Assembly: GCA_021464415.1 (NCBI GenBank)
Contig: JAKCWG010000326.1
Coordinates: 1 to 64,000, forward strand
Direction of reading: 5' to 3'
Origin: Lonicera japonica
Taxonomy: Eukaryota > Streptophyta > Magnoliopsida > Dipsacales > Caprifoliaceae
DNA length: 64,000 nt
The position numbers and the translations under genes are program-made. The notes under the pieces were generated by a model, which worked only from the letters and a program-made list of their open reading frames with translations, made no database searches and was not told the origin of the DNA. Positions within the stretch are counted from its first letter, which is position 1; every line of letters begins with the position of its first letter. Shown in pieces: positions 23,108 to 34,642 of the stretch.

Positions 23108-23660
23108 TGCTTGTGAGTGCCTCCGGGGAGGGCTTCGTGTTTGGTTTTGCCTCCGGAGAGGGCTTTTGTTACCTCATTGCCTCTCTCAAGGGCTTTGACT
23201 TGCTCCACTTGCCTCAGATGGGAGGACTACCATTGATCTTTTTTGCGCCTCAGGTGGGAGGACTACTATTGCGCCTCAGATGGGAGGACTACCGTTGTGC
23301 TTCTCTGGGAGGGCTTCGCCTCAGGTGGGAGGACTACCGTTGTGCCTCTCTGGGAGGGCTTCGCCTCAGGTGGGAGGACTACCGTTTGTGCCTCTCTGGG
23401 AGGGCTTCGCCTCAGGTGGGAGGACTACCGTTTGTGCCTCTCTGGGAGGGCTTCGTCTCAGGTGGGAGGACTACCGTTTATGCCTCTCTGGGAGGGCTTC
23501 GCCTCAGGTGGGAAGACTACCGTTTGTGCCTTTCTGAGAGGGCTTCTAGATCTGTAAGAAGAAGGAAAAATGCCTCTGGGAGGACTTTCATGAGTAACTT
23601 TTGCCTCTGGAGAGGGCTTGTGATTCTGCCTCTGAAGAGGGCTTATGTTTGTGATTTTGT
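23108..23660. repeat. 45/46-bp minisatellite in the 3' region of element A
   Basis: About seven units of 45-46 bp (GCCTCAGGTGGGAGGACTACC ... CTCTCTGGGAGGGCTT) lie at 23216-23540, with shorter related units on each side. The unit length is near a multiple of three, so long open frames run through it, but these are repeat artefacts. Tandem repeats next to the 3' LTR are common in Tat elements and can seed satellites. Confidence 0.85.
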
Positions 23661-24489
23661 AAAATTTAATTTGTGTCTCTTTAGACTGCTAGAGTGAGAG
23701 AGAGAAGTTTTCGTGAGGGTGAAAAGAGCTCCTCGAGGTCCAATCTTATCCGAATGTCCGCTTTCCTGTATCTTTCTTGAATTTTGTTCTCATGTTTTCC
23801 TCGAGTGATGATACTTTCTCAGAAGGCAGTCTTCGATTTTCTTTGCTTTCCGCAGCGTGATGATTCGAGGATTTCCCAAACCATCTCTTCTGTATCGTGC
23901 TGAAAAGAAAATTTGTCTGAAAGTCCAATCTCTGATCTCTGTTCTTTTCTCAGTTTCTCTTTTTGGTGGGCCCAACATCGTTTTCTGTTTTTTGATGCCC
24001 TTATTTCTCCCTCTTTTGGGAAAGACTTTTCCTGGCCCTCTTTGTTTTTGACCAGGAGTCTTTTCATCCCTTTGTCATGATCAAGAGCCTTACTCACCCT
24101 AAAACGAAGCCCTAAGCCGTTTTTGGCCTAGCTATCACTTTTGGTGTGGCTCTCCCTGTCACTCTACATTTCTGTTTCCCTCGCTTGCTTTGGGCGCTCA
24201 TGCGGGTTTCTCCTCTTTTCTACTTTTTCAATTTTTTCTATTCCCGTCTTATCTCGCTATTTTGCCTTTTCTTATTTGATGGTCTCGGTCCTTCTGTGAG
24301 ATCAGAGACTACTTTTAATCGTGACATTCTGTTCTCGCATTTTTTGGAGAGATGATTTAGAAGTTTGCTCGTCGAATTCTTTACCATGGGTGTGCGGTTT
24401 TAGCAATTTTTTCGAAAACTGCTCCTCGGAAGTCCTCCTGCAGGAGATAAAATGAGGAAAAAGGTCAAAAATCAGGGGAGGGGGTGGTT

Positions 24490-24572
24490 TGTCGCGCGAC
24501 ACTTCGGTGAATGGCTCTTTGTCGCGCGACAATGTGGCCATTTGTCGCGCGACAAACTGACCTACTATATAA
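24490..24572 (+). promoter_or_regulatory. promoter of antisense PMD gene: three palindromes and TATA box
   Basis: Exact TGTCGCGCGACA copies start at 24490, 24520 and 24543, and TATATAA is at 24566-24572, 11 bp after the last palindrome. The PMD start codon is at 24711, about 140 bp downstream. The layout copies the LTR promoter but on the opposite strand. In element B this region is missing because element A lies there. Confidence 0.75.
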
Positions 24573-24710
24573 GCCTCCTGCTGAGCTCATTACACCTCAT
24601 TCTCTCCCTTCTCTTTCTCTCTCTAGCTCTCTTTCTCTCTTCTTTCTAGCGCGGAAGCTCTGCTGTGTTTCCGACTTTTCCGACCTCTTTCATACATTCT
24701 ACCTATACCG

Positions 24711-27700
24711 ATGGACCCTGCTCATCCCGACAGACTGGAGGGTGACCAGGAGGAGGTCACCTTTACTGACGCTCAGGGCGTTCTCCGCTGCAGCCTTCAT
24801 CATGACGACTGGGCGGACTTGGATTGGTACAATGAGGATGGGATAGACCGCGGTCGGGCGGTGGTCTATTGAGATGCTATCCGAGCTGCTCCAGTCCCGG
24901 ATGTCCCGTGGCTCTTGATGGAGCCTGTCTCTCACGAGATTCGCCGTCGATCTCTGGTATGTCTTCTTTTTATGTATTTATCTGTTCTGTTTCTTGTCGT
25001 TTCCTGTATTTCATTTTCAATAATGTTAGTATGCATGTCTGCCTTGGAATAACGCCCGATTTAGCGAACACATACTTTTACCTGTGATACCTCTTAGTTT
25101 TTAGGAAAAATACATAATCTACCCCTATAACCCTATAACTCTCATAATTACACCAAAATACCCTCAGGTTTTGGAAAATTACATATTTTACCCCTATAGC
25201 CCTATAACTCTCGTAATTACACCAAAGTACCCTCAGGTTTTAGGAAAATTACATAATTTACCCTTATAACCCCATACCTCTCATAATTACACCAAAGTAT
25301 CCTCAGGTTTTGGAAAAATTACATAATTTACCCCTATAGCCCTATAACTCTCATAACTACACCAAAGTACCCTCAGGTTTTGGAAAATTACATAATTTTA
25401 CCCTTATAGCCCTATAGCTCTCATAATTACACCAAAGTACCCTCAGGTTTTGGAAAATTACATAATTTACCCTTATAGCCCTATAGCTCTCATAATTACA
25501 CCAAAGTACCCTCAAGTTTGGAAAATTACATAATTTACCCTTATAGCCCTATAACTCTCATAATTACACCAAAGTACCCTCAGGTTTTGGAAAATTACAT
25601 AATTTACCCTTAGAGCCCTATAACTCTCATAATTACACCAAAGTACCCTCAGATTTGGAAAATTACATAATTTACCCTTATAGCCCTATAACTCTCATAA
25701 TTACACCAAAGTACCCTCAAGTTTTGGAAAATTACATAATCTACCCCTACAGCCCTATATCTCTCATAGTTACACCAAAGTACCCTTAGGTTTGGAAAAT
25801 TACATAATTTACCCTTATAGCCTTATAACTCTCATAATTACACCAAAGTACCCTCAGGTTTTGGAAAATTACATAATCTACCCCTACAGCCCTATATCTC
25901 TCATAATTACACCAAAGTACCCTCAGGTTTTGGAAAATTACATATTTTACCCTTTATAACCCTATACTCGTTCTCTTGTCTGTAGTGGGTTGGCCGGGGT
26001 TGGGGTTCTCCCAACACTATATCTTCGGAGTGGCGACGGGCACCGGCCCCTGTCCAGGAGTTGATTCTTGCGACTCCTTTTGGCTCCCTCTTCGACGCCC
26101 TCCCAGAGCGGGTTTCTAGGGCGGCAGTTTTGGTGTCGGCACTAGCTTGCCATTGGTGGGATACTACTCATACCTTCCATTGGAGCTGGGGTGAGATGAC
26201 GATGACACCCCTCGATCTTTTTGCTCTGACCGGGATTCCTTCAGGGAGTCCCCATTCAGATCGATGTCCCTTTGCGTCTGACGGCAGAGGGTATTGTTAG
26301 TGCGTTTGGATGGTTCCCGGAGCGACGGAGTTCCGGTGATACGATTCCTCGGGGTATATTGGTTACGCGGCTAGCCACAGAGAGAGCTCGGCTAGTTGCT
26401 TCAGGGGTTCCTATGACCCGTCAGGAGGCGCGCCAGTATGCCCGCGTCCTTCTTCTACTGACACTCCATGATTTATTCGAGGCTCGTGGTGGGGACACAG
26501 CTCATCTTTGGTGGTTACAATCTTCGAAACTTCAGCCTCATGTTTGACTATGACTGGGGAGGCTTCATTCTTGCAGTCCTCTATGATGCCATGGACCAGG
26601 TCTCTCGCCATTTAGCCCTGAACCTCAAGGGCTTTTCTCTGCTGTGGGAGGTACATACTTTAGTCTTTTTGTCTTTGCTTCAGTTCTTTACATATTACAT
26701 GTTGATCATTGCTGATTTCTTTTATCTTTCCTTTTCAGAGCTGGTTTGTTGCTTATACCCGCCTGGGTCGCGCCCAGGTGGATCTCCTCGTTGAGAACGA
26801 GGACCAGTTCCCTTTTCTCCGCCGATTCATTGCGGGGAACTACAGGGCTCCCTATGTATATCGGACTCGGGAGACCGAAGCTGCTGCTGTCCACGATCTA
26901 CGGGAGGAGCAGGTAAAATATTTTTAGTTTTCTTGCTCTTCAATAGTTAGATAGAATATATAAATTACTGAGAATAAAAAACTTGTTCTCTTTTCAGGTC
27001 GAGTGGGCCCCTTGGGGTGATCTGGGTTCCCATTATGGGTATGGCCGTGCTCTGACCGCCTTGAGGACCAGGCGGCTTATCCGGGATGAGTACGGCCTTC
27101 TCTTCTACTTGGGAGAGAGGGTCATTCGTCAGCACACGCCGTCCCAGTGGCCTCGTGTTCCATTATTCCCTCCTGTTCTGATGAGGTGGACGGGCGAGAT
27201 CGATCCGGTGACGGTGCAGGCCTTGGTCGATAGACTCGGCTTCCAGACGTTCGTCGAGGAGGGAGACTACGCTGTTTTTGCTGCCCGTTACCTGATGAGG
27301 GAGCCGAAGGGGACTCGGGGACGGGTCTTCTATGAGAGGTACCGGGCATTGGGAGGTGATCCCCATTACATACGGGGACAGACCTATTTAGCTAGGGCGA
27401 TTCCGGGTCACTTGCCACCTGTCCCCGATCAGAAGGACAACATTCCGAATTCTGAGGACGAGGATCCTGAGGGAGAGAGGGATGTTCCTGCTGCGGCCGA
27501 GGGCGGTGGTCGGCCAGAGGGCGAGGGAGGTGATGCGACAGTGGTTCCGGAGCCGTCACCTCAGGCGACACCTGTGAGGGAGCAGCGTGCTGAGGGTTTC
27601 AAGTTTCCCACCGGTCCTTCTGTGTCTCCGGGGGTCCTTTTTACCGTTGCTGAGGCTGCTGAGGGGAGAACGGGATTGTCTGAGAGGTCCTGGGAGCCTG

Positions 27701-28561
27701 CGGACCTTGGGGCAGATTACGAGCAGTTCGGGCGGACTCCCTCAGCTGCGGTGGCTACTCCTTCTAGTGGGGTACCTCCTTTGAGGGCGACGGCCATAGT
27801 GGATCCTCCGGGGGTCCGTACCTACGCCACGTTGACTCCTCTCCCGGCGACTGTCATGGGTCCTCCTGCCCGATCTCCAGGTTTCGGGGGTTCTTCATCC
27901 CGGCCTCCCTTGTTCCCGATCCGTGAGGAGGGCGGATCCACTTCTGCTGGTGTTCCGACGCGGTCGTCTATTCCGTGGGTAGATCTACCCCCACTCCCCA
28001 GGGACATCTCTTACGTTGGCGCTGGATTACGTCGATATCCCGTCCCGGAGTACCGTCTTCCTGAGGATACTTTTGACTATCTGGGTGGTCGCCCTGATGA
28101 CGAGGTACTTTCTTCAACTTCTCTTGGTACCTTTACATCTATATCTATCTATTTTGACTGTGTTGATTCTTTTATCTTATGTCTTTTTACAGCGGGTGAG
28201 TGTTCGGGTGGCAGATCTACGGGCTTGGCACGCCCAGTACCTCTACAGCTGGAACCTGCTCCAGTATGTCGGTCGAGACCCTCCAGCCTACATGCGTGAT
28301 TATCAGAGGGCTATCGACATCTCTTTACGGCCGGACGACCCCCTGACTTCCTCTCATGCCCGGACGGATTCTCGGAGGAGCAGTAGTCGGACTTCCAGGC
28401 GTTCCCGATCGTCGTTGATCTGTCCTACGGCACCGGTCCAGTCTACGGGGCCTTCTTAGGCGGCAGTTCCTCCTGTTCCTGGCGTCCCAGTTGTTGATCT
28501 TACTCCCGAGGAGGGCTCGGGCGATAGTGGGAGCGTGTCAAAACGTGCCCGAGTAGATTAG
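24711..28561 (+). pseudogene. plant mobile domain (PMD) protein, antisense gene of element A
   Basis: Five exons fit: 24711-24956, 25986-26650, 26739-26912, 26998-28104 and 28193-28561, with GT-AG introns in phase 0 that are conserved in element B. Exon 2 carries the typical PMD core (WWDTTHTFHWSWGEMTMTPL, then LFALTGIP). Exon 4 ends the domain and adds a low-complexity acidic and proline-rich tail. Exon 5 ends in a basic KRARVD, possibly a nuclear signal. PMD proteins (MAIN/MAIL1 in Arabidopsis) are nuclear, act in silencing and gene expression, and are widespread in transposons. Lesions: TGA at 24870 (element B has CGA), a frame change near 26245, a 2-bp loss near 26510, and TAG at 28457 (element B has CAG). 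Antisense extra ORFs are known in Tat elements; their function is not. Confidence 0.8.
25090..25975. repeat. 69-bp minisatellite inside PMD intron 1
   Basis: About 13 tandem units of 69-70 bp (TACCCTCAGGTTTTGGAAAA ... CTCATAATTACACCAAAG). It fills nearly all of the 1029-bp intron 24957-25985. Element B has the same array with about 11 units, so it predates the split of A and B. Confidence 0.9.
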
Positions 28562-28885
28562 TTTTCCCTTTCTGCACTTAGTGTTAGTTTTGGACAGATA
28601 TGTATTTATTTTAGACATGTTTAGACAGATATTTAAAAACTGTTCCTTTATTGGATTTATAAAATATCTTTATCTGTGTTTGATTATACTTTTATTCTCT
28701 GTGTGTGAAAGGTATATATATATATATAAGAGTCAGTGATTTAGAAGCCATACCTTGTAGTGTAGTGATACTTTTCCTGTAAAAAAAGAGCAAAGTGAGA
28801 ACAAGAAAGCATCTAAAAATGATTCTTTTGGCAAAAATGACTGCTATGTGTAAAAAAACCAAATTAGGGTGACCCCAAAGGGGTT
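28562..28885. other. spacer between the two antisense genes
   Basis: No coding signal. Contains a short TATATATATATAAG run at 28714-28731. Homologous to 48402-48701 in element B. Confidence 0.5.
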
Positions 28886-28963
28886 TGTCGCGCGACAATC
28901 CCTCATGGATATGGGTTTGTCACGCGACAAACAGGTACATGTCCCTCTTTTTTGCTATAAATA
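28886..28963 (+). promoter_or_regulatory. promoter of antisense DUF7745-like gene (element A)
   Basis: An exact palindrome TGTCGCGCGACA is at 28886-28897, a one-base variant TGTCACGCGACA at 28918-28929, and CTATAAATA at 28955-28963, about 40 bp before the ATG at 29003. Same order and spacing style as the LTR and PMD promoters. Confidence 0.7.
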
Positions 28964-29002
28964 CACCCATCTTCCTTCCTTCATCCCCACACTCTCCAAA
29001 AA

Positions 29003-30259
29003 ATGTCTTTTTATCGCACAAAATCTGATTTTTCTTATGTCAATGTTCGAGATGCTTTGATATCTTCCGAAAATGGTCTGAACTTTGGTGCCTTTAGTCC
29101 TTTAGCGGGCTGGTGCCATCGTCCCGTCGATTTTTCCTTTCTGTTAGGTGCCTTGTATTTCTGGAGTCCTGCGGACCATCTTTTCCGTTTTGGACTAGAT
29201 GAGCTCTGCTCGACCTATGAGGAGTTCTCCTGGCTGTTACGTTCTGACGTTCGTCTCCCGATGGCAGTTCCCATAGAAGAAATCGGTCCCCGCGACATGC
29301 TAATTACTCTGTTAGCCATTCCCCAGGCGGCCTGTGATGGTTTCATTGCCGACGGACTTCTTGACCTCCATAAAATGGTGAGGTTCTTTCATCGTTATGA
29401 AGATAGGGCCTCTTACGGCGTGGGGCGTACTGCAGCGGCCCTGATTTGTCTGGTTTCTGATATGCTGCTGGTGACGGGTTCTTCCCGTGTTGATCCGACT
29501 ATCCTGAGTCTGATTTACCAGGCTAGAAATGGGGAGTCGATAGTGCCGATCATTCTTGCAGAGACCCTGAATGGTCTTGATGATGTTCAACGGGGGGCCT
29601 CGCCTTTCTTCCGGGGGAGTCCGCGTCTGCTATACATGTGGCTGCTAGAGCGCTTTCGATCGGTGGGTTTCAACGGAGTTCGGCTCGACAATCCGACTCA
29701 TTTTTTCCATCTGCCTCTCTTTGGTGCTTTGACCATGTCTTCCTCTGATTGGACGGTGTGGTTTTCGGAGAACTTTCGGGCTATCCGGTGGAACATTCCT
29801 TGGTGGAAGCTGAGGGCGATGGTACTTAGCACTGGGGGTCAGAACTACGTTCGGCTCCGCGGGCTCTGGTTTACTTCCTTTTATCTCCCTGGGCGTCTTC
29901 TTCGGCAGTTTAACATTCCTCAGGAGGTTCCCCTTGGTCTGAACAACTTCTCTTCTGAGTCTAAATTTGTGACCCCGCATGTTTCTTTATCGGTAGAGAG
30001 GATGTGGCGTGCTCGACTGACTCGTCAGTTCAACTATGCCCGTTTTGGTATTACCCGGCCCCTCCGGGCTGATATCATCCGCTCTTGCTGGCAATCTCTG
30101 GAAGGAGAACTGATCGACGACCCCTTTTAAATGGAGTGGATCCGATTCATGGATACGGAGGCTACTGATGATAATATTGTCTTTGCATATCAGATCTTGG
30201 ACGAAGCTCGGATCGACTTGGCTATTGAGGACCCAGTGTGGCCAACCCCTAGGGATTAG
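29003..30259 (+). pseudogene. DUF7745-like transposon protein, antisense gene of element A
   Basis: An open frame of 375 codons runs from ATG 29003 to TAA 30128. It then continues in the same frame for 42 more codons to TAG 30257, so TAA is probably a nonsense change and the full protein would be about 418 residues. Family-like features are FWSPADHLFRFGLDELCSTYEEF (about residues 53-75), a hydrophobic helical middle, and PIILAETLNGL near residue 190. From memory these match the DUF7745 family, which is abundant in plant retrotransposon-derived predictions; a profile search was not run. It is a single exon, convergent with integrase, which ends at 30483. Role unknown; I infer it is not structural, because it has its own promoter. 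Confidence 0.7.
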
Positions 30260-30482
30260 TTTCTTTCGTATTTGTTATGTCTCCTTTGTAACCTTCGGTG
30301 TTCTGAACCACCTTTTAATAATATACGAGGGACTGCTTGTGGGAAATAAATTTATTTACAAAGTTTAAACCGGGCCTGAAGTCACTTCTCAGGTTGCCTA
30401 CGTTCCCCTTTTTGATTTTTACAAAGAACAAAAATTTTTGAGTTGGGGCTCAGGTTTACGTAGTTCTTGTTATATGCCACAC

Positions 30483-33400
30483 CTATTGATAATACTTCTT
30501 CAGTCGATCCATGTTGACTAGTGAATGTAGTAACTGCCCATCCAAATCAGTGAGTATAGCGGCACCTCCTGTATCGATTTCTTTGACGATGTACGGCCCT
30601 GTCCACTTCTGCCCGAACTTACCCCTCGGATCTCTAGCTGGTTGTTGAATTTCTTTCAATACAATATCGTTCTCATTGATACCCCGAGTCCTCACTTTCT
30701 GGTTAAATGCTTGAGCGATTCTCTTCTGATACCCCTGATGGTGGTATGCGGCTTTCAATCTCTTTTCATCTAGTAGGGCTAGCTCGTTATAACGTGCCTG
30801 AACCCACTACAGTTCATTGACTTGATTTTCTAGTATTACCCTGAGGGAGGGGACTTCTAACTCAATAGGGAGGACTGCTTCCACCCCGTATGTAAGAGAG
30901 AACGGGGTTGCCCCGGTGGAGACCCTCTCGGTGGTGCGATATCCCCACAATGCATAAGGTAATTTCTCTGGCCAGTCTCGACAGGTGTCGGTCATCTTGC
31001 TTAGGATATTCTTCAGATTTTTGTTGGCGGCTTCAACTGCCCCATTGGTTTGTGGCCTGTATGGCGAAGACCTGTGTCTGGTAATACCGTATCCATGATG
31101 GTATTAGCTTCTCCTTCGAAGTGGGTGCCGTTATCTGAGATGATCTCGTGTGGGACCCCATATCGGCAAACAATATTCCTTTTGATGAATCGGGCTACTT
31201 TTTTGGCATCCAGGGTCTGGTAAGACTCGACTTCTACCCATTTGGTGAAGTAGTCGATGGCCACTAGTATGAATTTATGGCCGTTACTAGCTTTGGGCGA
31301 GATCTTCCCAATGACGTCGATTCCCCAAGTTGCGAAAAGCCAGGGAGCAGTCATGGTGTACAACTCTTTTGGAGGAAGCTTCTGGGATTTAGTATAAATT
31401 TGGCACTTGTGACAACGGCGTACGTGATTAGCGCAGTCGGTTTGCAGAGTAGACCAGAAATAACCTTGTCTGATGATTTTGCGGGCAAGTGTATGTCCGC
31501 TCATATGAGGTCCGCAATCGCCCCCATGTATCTGATCCATTACTCTGACTGATTCTTCTTCGGTGAGGCATTGAAGATGAGTCCCGTCGTAGTTTCTTTT
31601 ATACAATCTTCCGGCACAAAGTATGAACCCTGATGCTAATCTTCTGAGCGTGACCCGTGTTTTCTTGTCTGTTTTCTCAGGATACTGATGGTTCTTCAGC
31701 AAGTTCCAGATATCGTAAAACCAAGTGGTTGAATCCCCTTCCCCTTCATTCTCTACCACCAAGGCCGTGCAGTGTGCTGGTTCTGATTTCTTTTGCACCG
31801 TAAGAGTTATTTCTTCCATTTCTTCCGGGATATCGATCATAGATGCCAGGTTTGCCAGTGCGTCAGCAAAACTGTTCTGAGACCTGGGGAGATAGTAAAA
31901 CTCCGTATGCTTGAATTTTTTCGCGATATCCTCCAGTCGGGCGAGATAAGGGACTAATTTCTCATCTCTGATCTTCCATTCTTTCAGAACCTGGTGAACC
32001 ACTAGTGCTGAATCTCCGTATACCTGTATCTTCTTTATGCCCCTTTGAAGAGCTATATCTAACCCGAGTATGCAGGCTTCATATTCAGCCATGTTGTTGG
32101 TGCAGAAGAAGTCCAGCCGATATGATACCGGAGAGTGAGTTTGGTCTGGAGAGACTAACAGGATACCTATCCCGTTTCCATTCGGATTGGCGGCCCCGTC
32201 AAAGTACAACTTCCAGTCTTCATCGATCTCGACATTCATGATGGTTTCGTCTGGGAACTCAGCTTTTTCTAGCACGTCTCCCAATATTGGATTGTGGGCC
32301 AGGTAATCAGCTATGATCTTGCCTTTGACTGCCTTCTGGGTCATATAGGTGATGTCAAATTCGGAGAGTAGAAATAGCCATTTTGCCATTCGGTTCGAGA
32401 GAGCCGGTTTCTCGAAGAGGTATTTCAACGGATCAATCTGTGATGCCAGGATGACTGAGAAAACTAGCATGTAGTGCCGTAGTTTCTGTGTTACCCAGAT
32501 GAGAGCGGTGCATGATTTATCCAATGGTGTGTAGTTCATTTCAAACAGGGACAGTTTCTTGCTGAGGAAATAGATGGCCTGCTCTTTCCGGGTATCAGTC
32601 AGGTGTTGGGCTAGCATTGCTCCCGCGGCTGAATCAGTGACGGTTAGGTATAAAATTAAAGGTAGTCCGGTTTGTGGTGGGGCTAATACTGGGGGATTGG
32701 AGAGATATTCTTTGATTCTATCAAAAGCTTCCTGGCACTGACCGTCCCACTCTCCCGGTGAAGATTTTCTCAGGAGTTTGAAGATGGGCTCGCAAGTTTG
32801 AGTGAGCTGAGAGATGAACCTACTGATGTACTGCAGATTACCCAAAAATCTCCGGACTTCTTTCTCAGTACGAGGTTTAGGCATTTCTTGGATAGCTTGA
32901 ACCTTGGCAGGGTCTACCTCGATTCCTCTCTTACTGACAACATAACCTAGGAGTTTTCCCTTGGTCACCCCGAACACACATTTCTGCGGATTGAGTCTCA
33001 TCTGGTACTGGCGGAGCCAGTCGAAGAAGGTTCGCAGGGCTGGTATGTGACCTTCCCTCTCCTTTGATTTGATTATCATGTCGTCCACATACACCTCTAC
33101 TTCTTTGTGGATCATATCGTGGAAAATAGCGGTGGCTGCTCTCTGATAGGTTGCCCCGGAGTTCTTCAGCCCAAATGGCATAACGGTGTAGCAGTATGTT
33201 CCCCATGGTGTGATGAATGCCGTTTTCTCCTGGTGATCCGGGTGCATTTTGATCTGGTTATACTCGGCAAAACCATTTACAAATGACTTTAGGGCATGGT
33301 TGGCAGTGTTATCGATTATCAAATCGATGTTGGACAATGGGAAATCGTCTTTCGGACAAGCCTTGTTAAGATCCCGGTAATCCACACATATGCGGACCTT

Positions 33401-34627
33401 CTCATTTGCCTTTGGAACGGGCACAATGTTGGCTAACCATGAAGGGTAATCGATCACCCGCAAAAACCCTACACTCAGTTGTTTCATCACTTCTTCCTTT
33501 ACTTTCAGGGACCATTCTGGCGTAAGTTTCCTTAACTTTTGCTTGACAGGTCTGAACTTCGGCTTGGTATGTATCTCGTGCGTGACTATCTGACTGTTCA
33601 ATCCTGGCATATCAGCATAAGACCAGGCGAAGACATCCACGTACTCTTTCAGAGTTTGTGTGAATTCCTCTTTTTCTGCTTCACTCAGACTTGTCCCAAT
33701 GCGGACCTCCTTTCTTTCCTCTTCTGTCCCGAGGTTGATTTCGAGAGTGTCTCCTTCCTCGCTCTGTATACGCTGTTCCTCCCGTTCAGGGTGTTCGTTC
33801 AGTCTTTCTAACTCCTTATAAGCTATTACAGAATTACAAATAACAGGATAACGCAAAACAGAGTTTTCTTCATTGATAATAGTATTTACAGGTACAAGTT
33901 TAAAAAGTAAATCTAGGAGTGGCTCTTTCCTAGCCTTACTCTCACTCTCACCTCTCACCCTTACAATTTCACTCTTTTTCCCTTTTCTTTGGTAGTCTGG
34001 ATCAGCGTATATCAGGTGTACGGGGTCATCCCTTGGCTCGTCATCCCCTAGAGCCATGATGTCGAAGAGATCTCCGATCATTTCTTCTTCCTCATCTGTC
34101 TTGTCTTCATTTTCTTCTTTCAACCCGATTGTTAATTTGGTGGAGAAACTGTGTTCGATGCTTTCTTTGACATATAGGTCCTCTTCATAGAAGATTTCCC
34201 ATCCTGGTAGGTTCTCTCCGTCGCTGTTTCTCCAAGGTTCCTGAAAACTGCAAAAGGGGAAGTCCTCTCCTTCTTTGACGAAAAACCCGTTCAAGGAGCT
34301 GAAACTCGGATACTGATGCCCTCGGCCCCTTTTTTGCTGATCGTCTTCTTTAGTGTGTTGGTACCCCAAACCTTCCCTTTCGTACCTCGTTACTGGTTCC
34401 AAGGCTTGAAGTAGTCCTGATTGTCCCATCCCTAGGCCGGCTCCAGGTAAGTATTTCATCATTCTTAGCATATTTGTAATCTTGGTGTTGAGACCGGGGA
34501 TATTGTCAGGGGGAAGATATTCGATTATCTGAGTGCTGAGAGTTTGTACTTGAGGCTCATAAGAAAAGCCTCCTAACTGTACGCTCTGGCTCCCGATTCC
34601 CAAAACAGGTAACTCCACATCCGCCAA
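30483..34627 (-). pseudogene. pol: pol of element A: G-patch, RT, RNase H, archaeal RNase H, integrase
   Basis: The main frame (1204 codons, 34627-31013) has a G-patch-like region (about 50-95), RT (about 360-560) with YVDD at 513-516, and a gypsy RNase H (about 655-760). A second, archaeal-type RNase H follows (about 803-930; D810, E848, D872, D922), then an integrase zinc finger (H1041, H1045, C1072, C1075) and the first two integrase acids (D1104, D1165). The two RNase H domains place it in the Tat lineage. Lesions: RT motif A has Asn at 451 where Asp is expected (element B keeps Asp); a short deletion near 31090 shifts frame inside integrase; TAG at 30807-30809 is a further stop. Integrase continues in other frames to its natural end at 30483. 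Not functional as it stands. Confidence 0.9.
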
Positions 34628-34642
34628 GGTCCTTTCAGGATC

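Noticed and set aside
22915..23697. 260-codon open frame through the 45-bp repeat
   Set aside because: It is made of tandem repeat units of 45-46 bp, has no conserved flanks, and lies in the element's 3' untranslated region. Overlapping frames are open too.
29645..29980. Minus-strand frame inside the DUF7745-like gene
   Set aside because: Shadow frame; the plus-strand frame is the one conserved in both elements.
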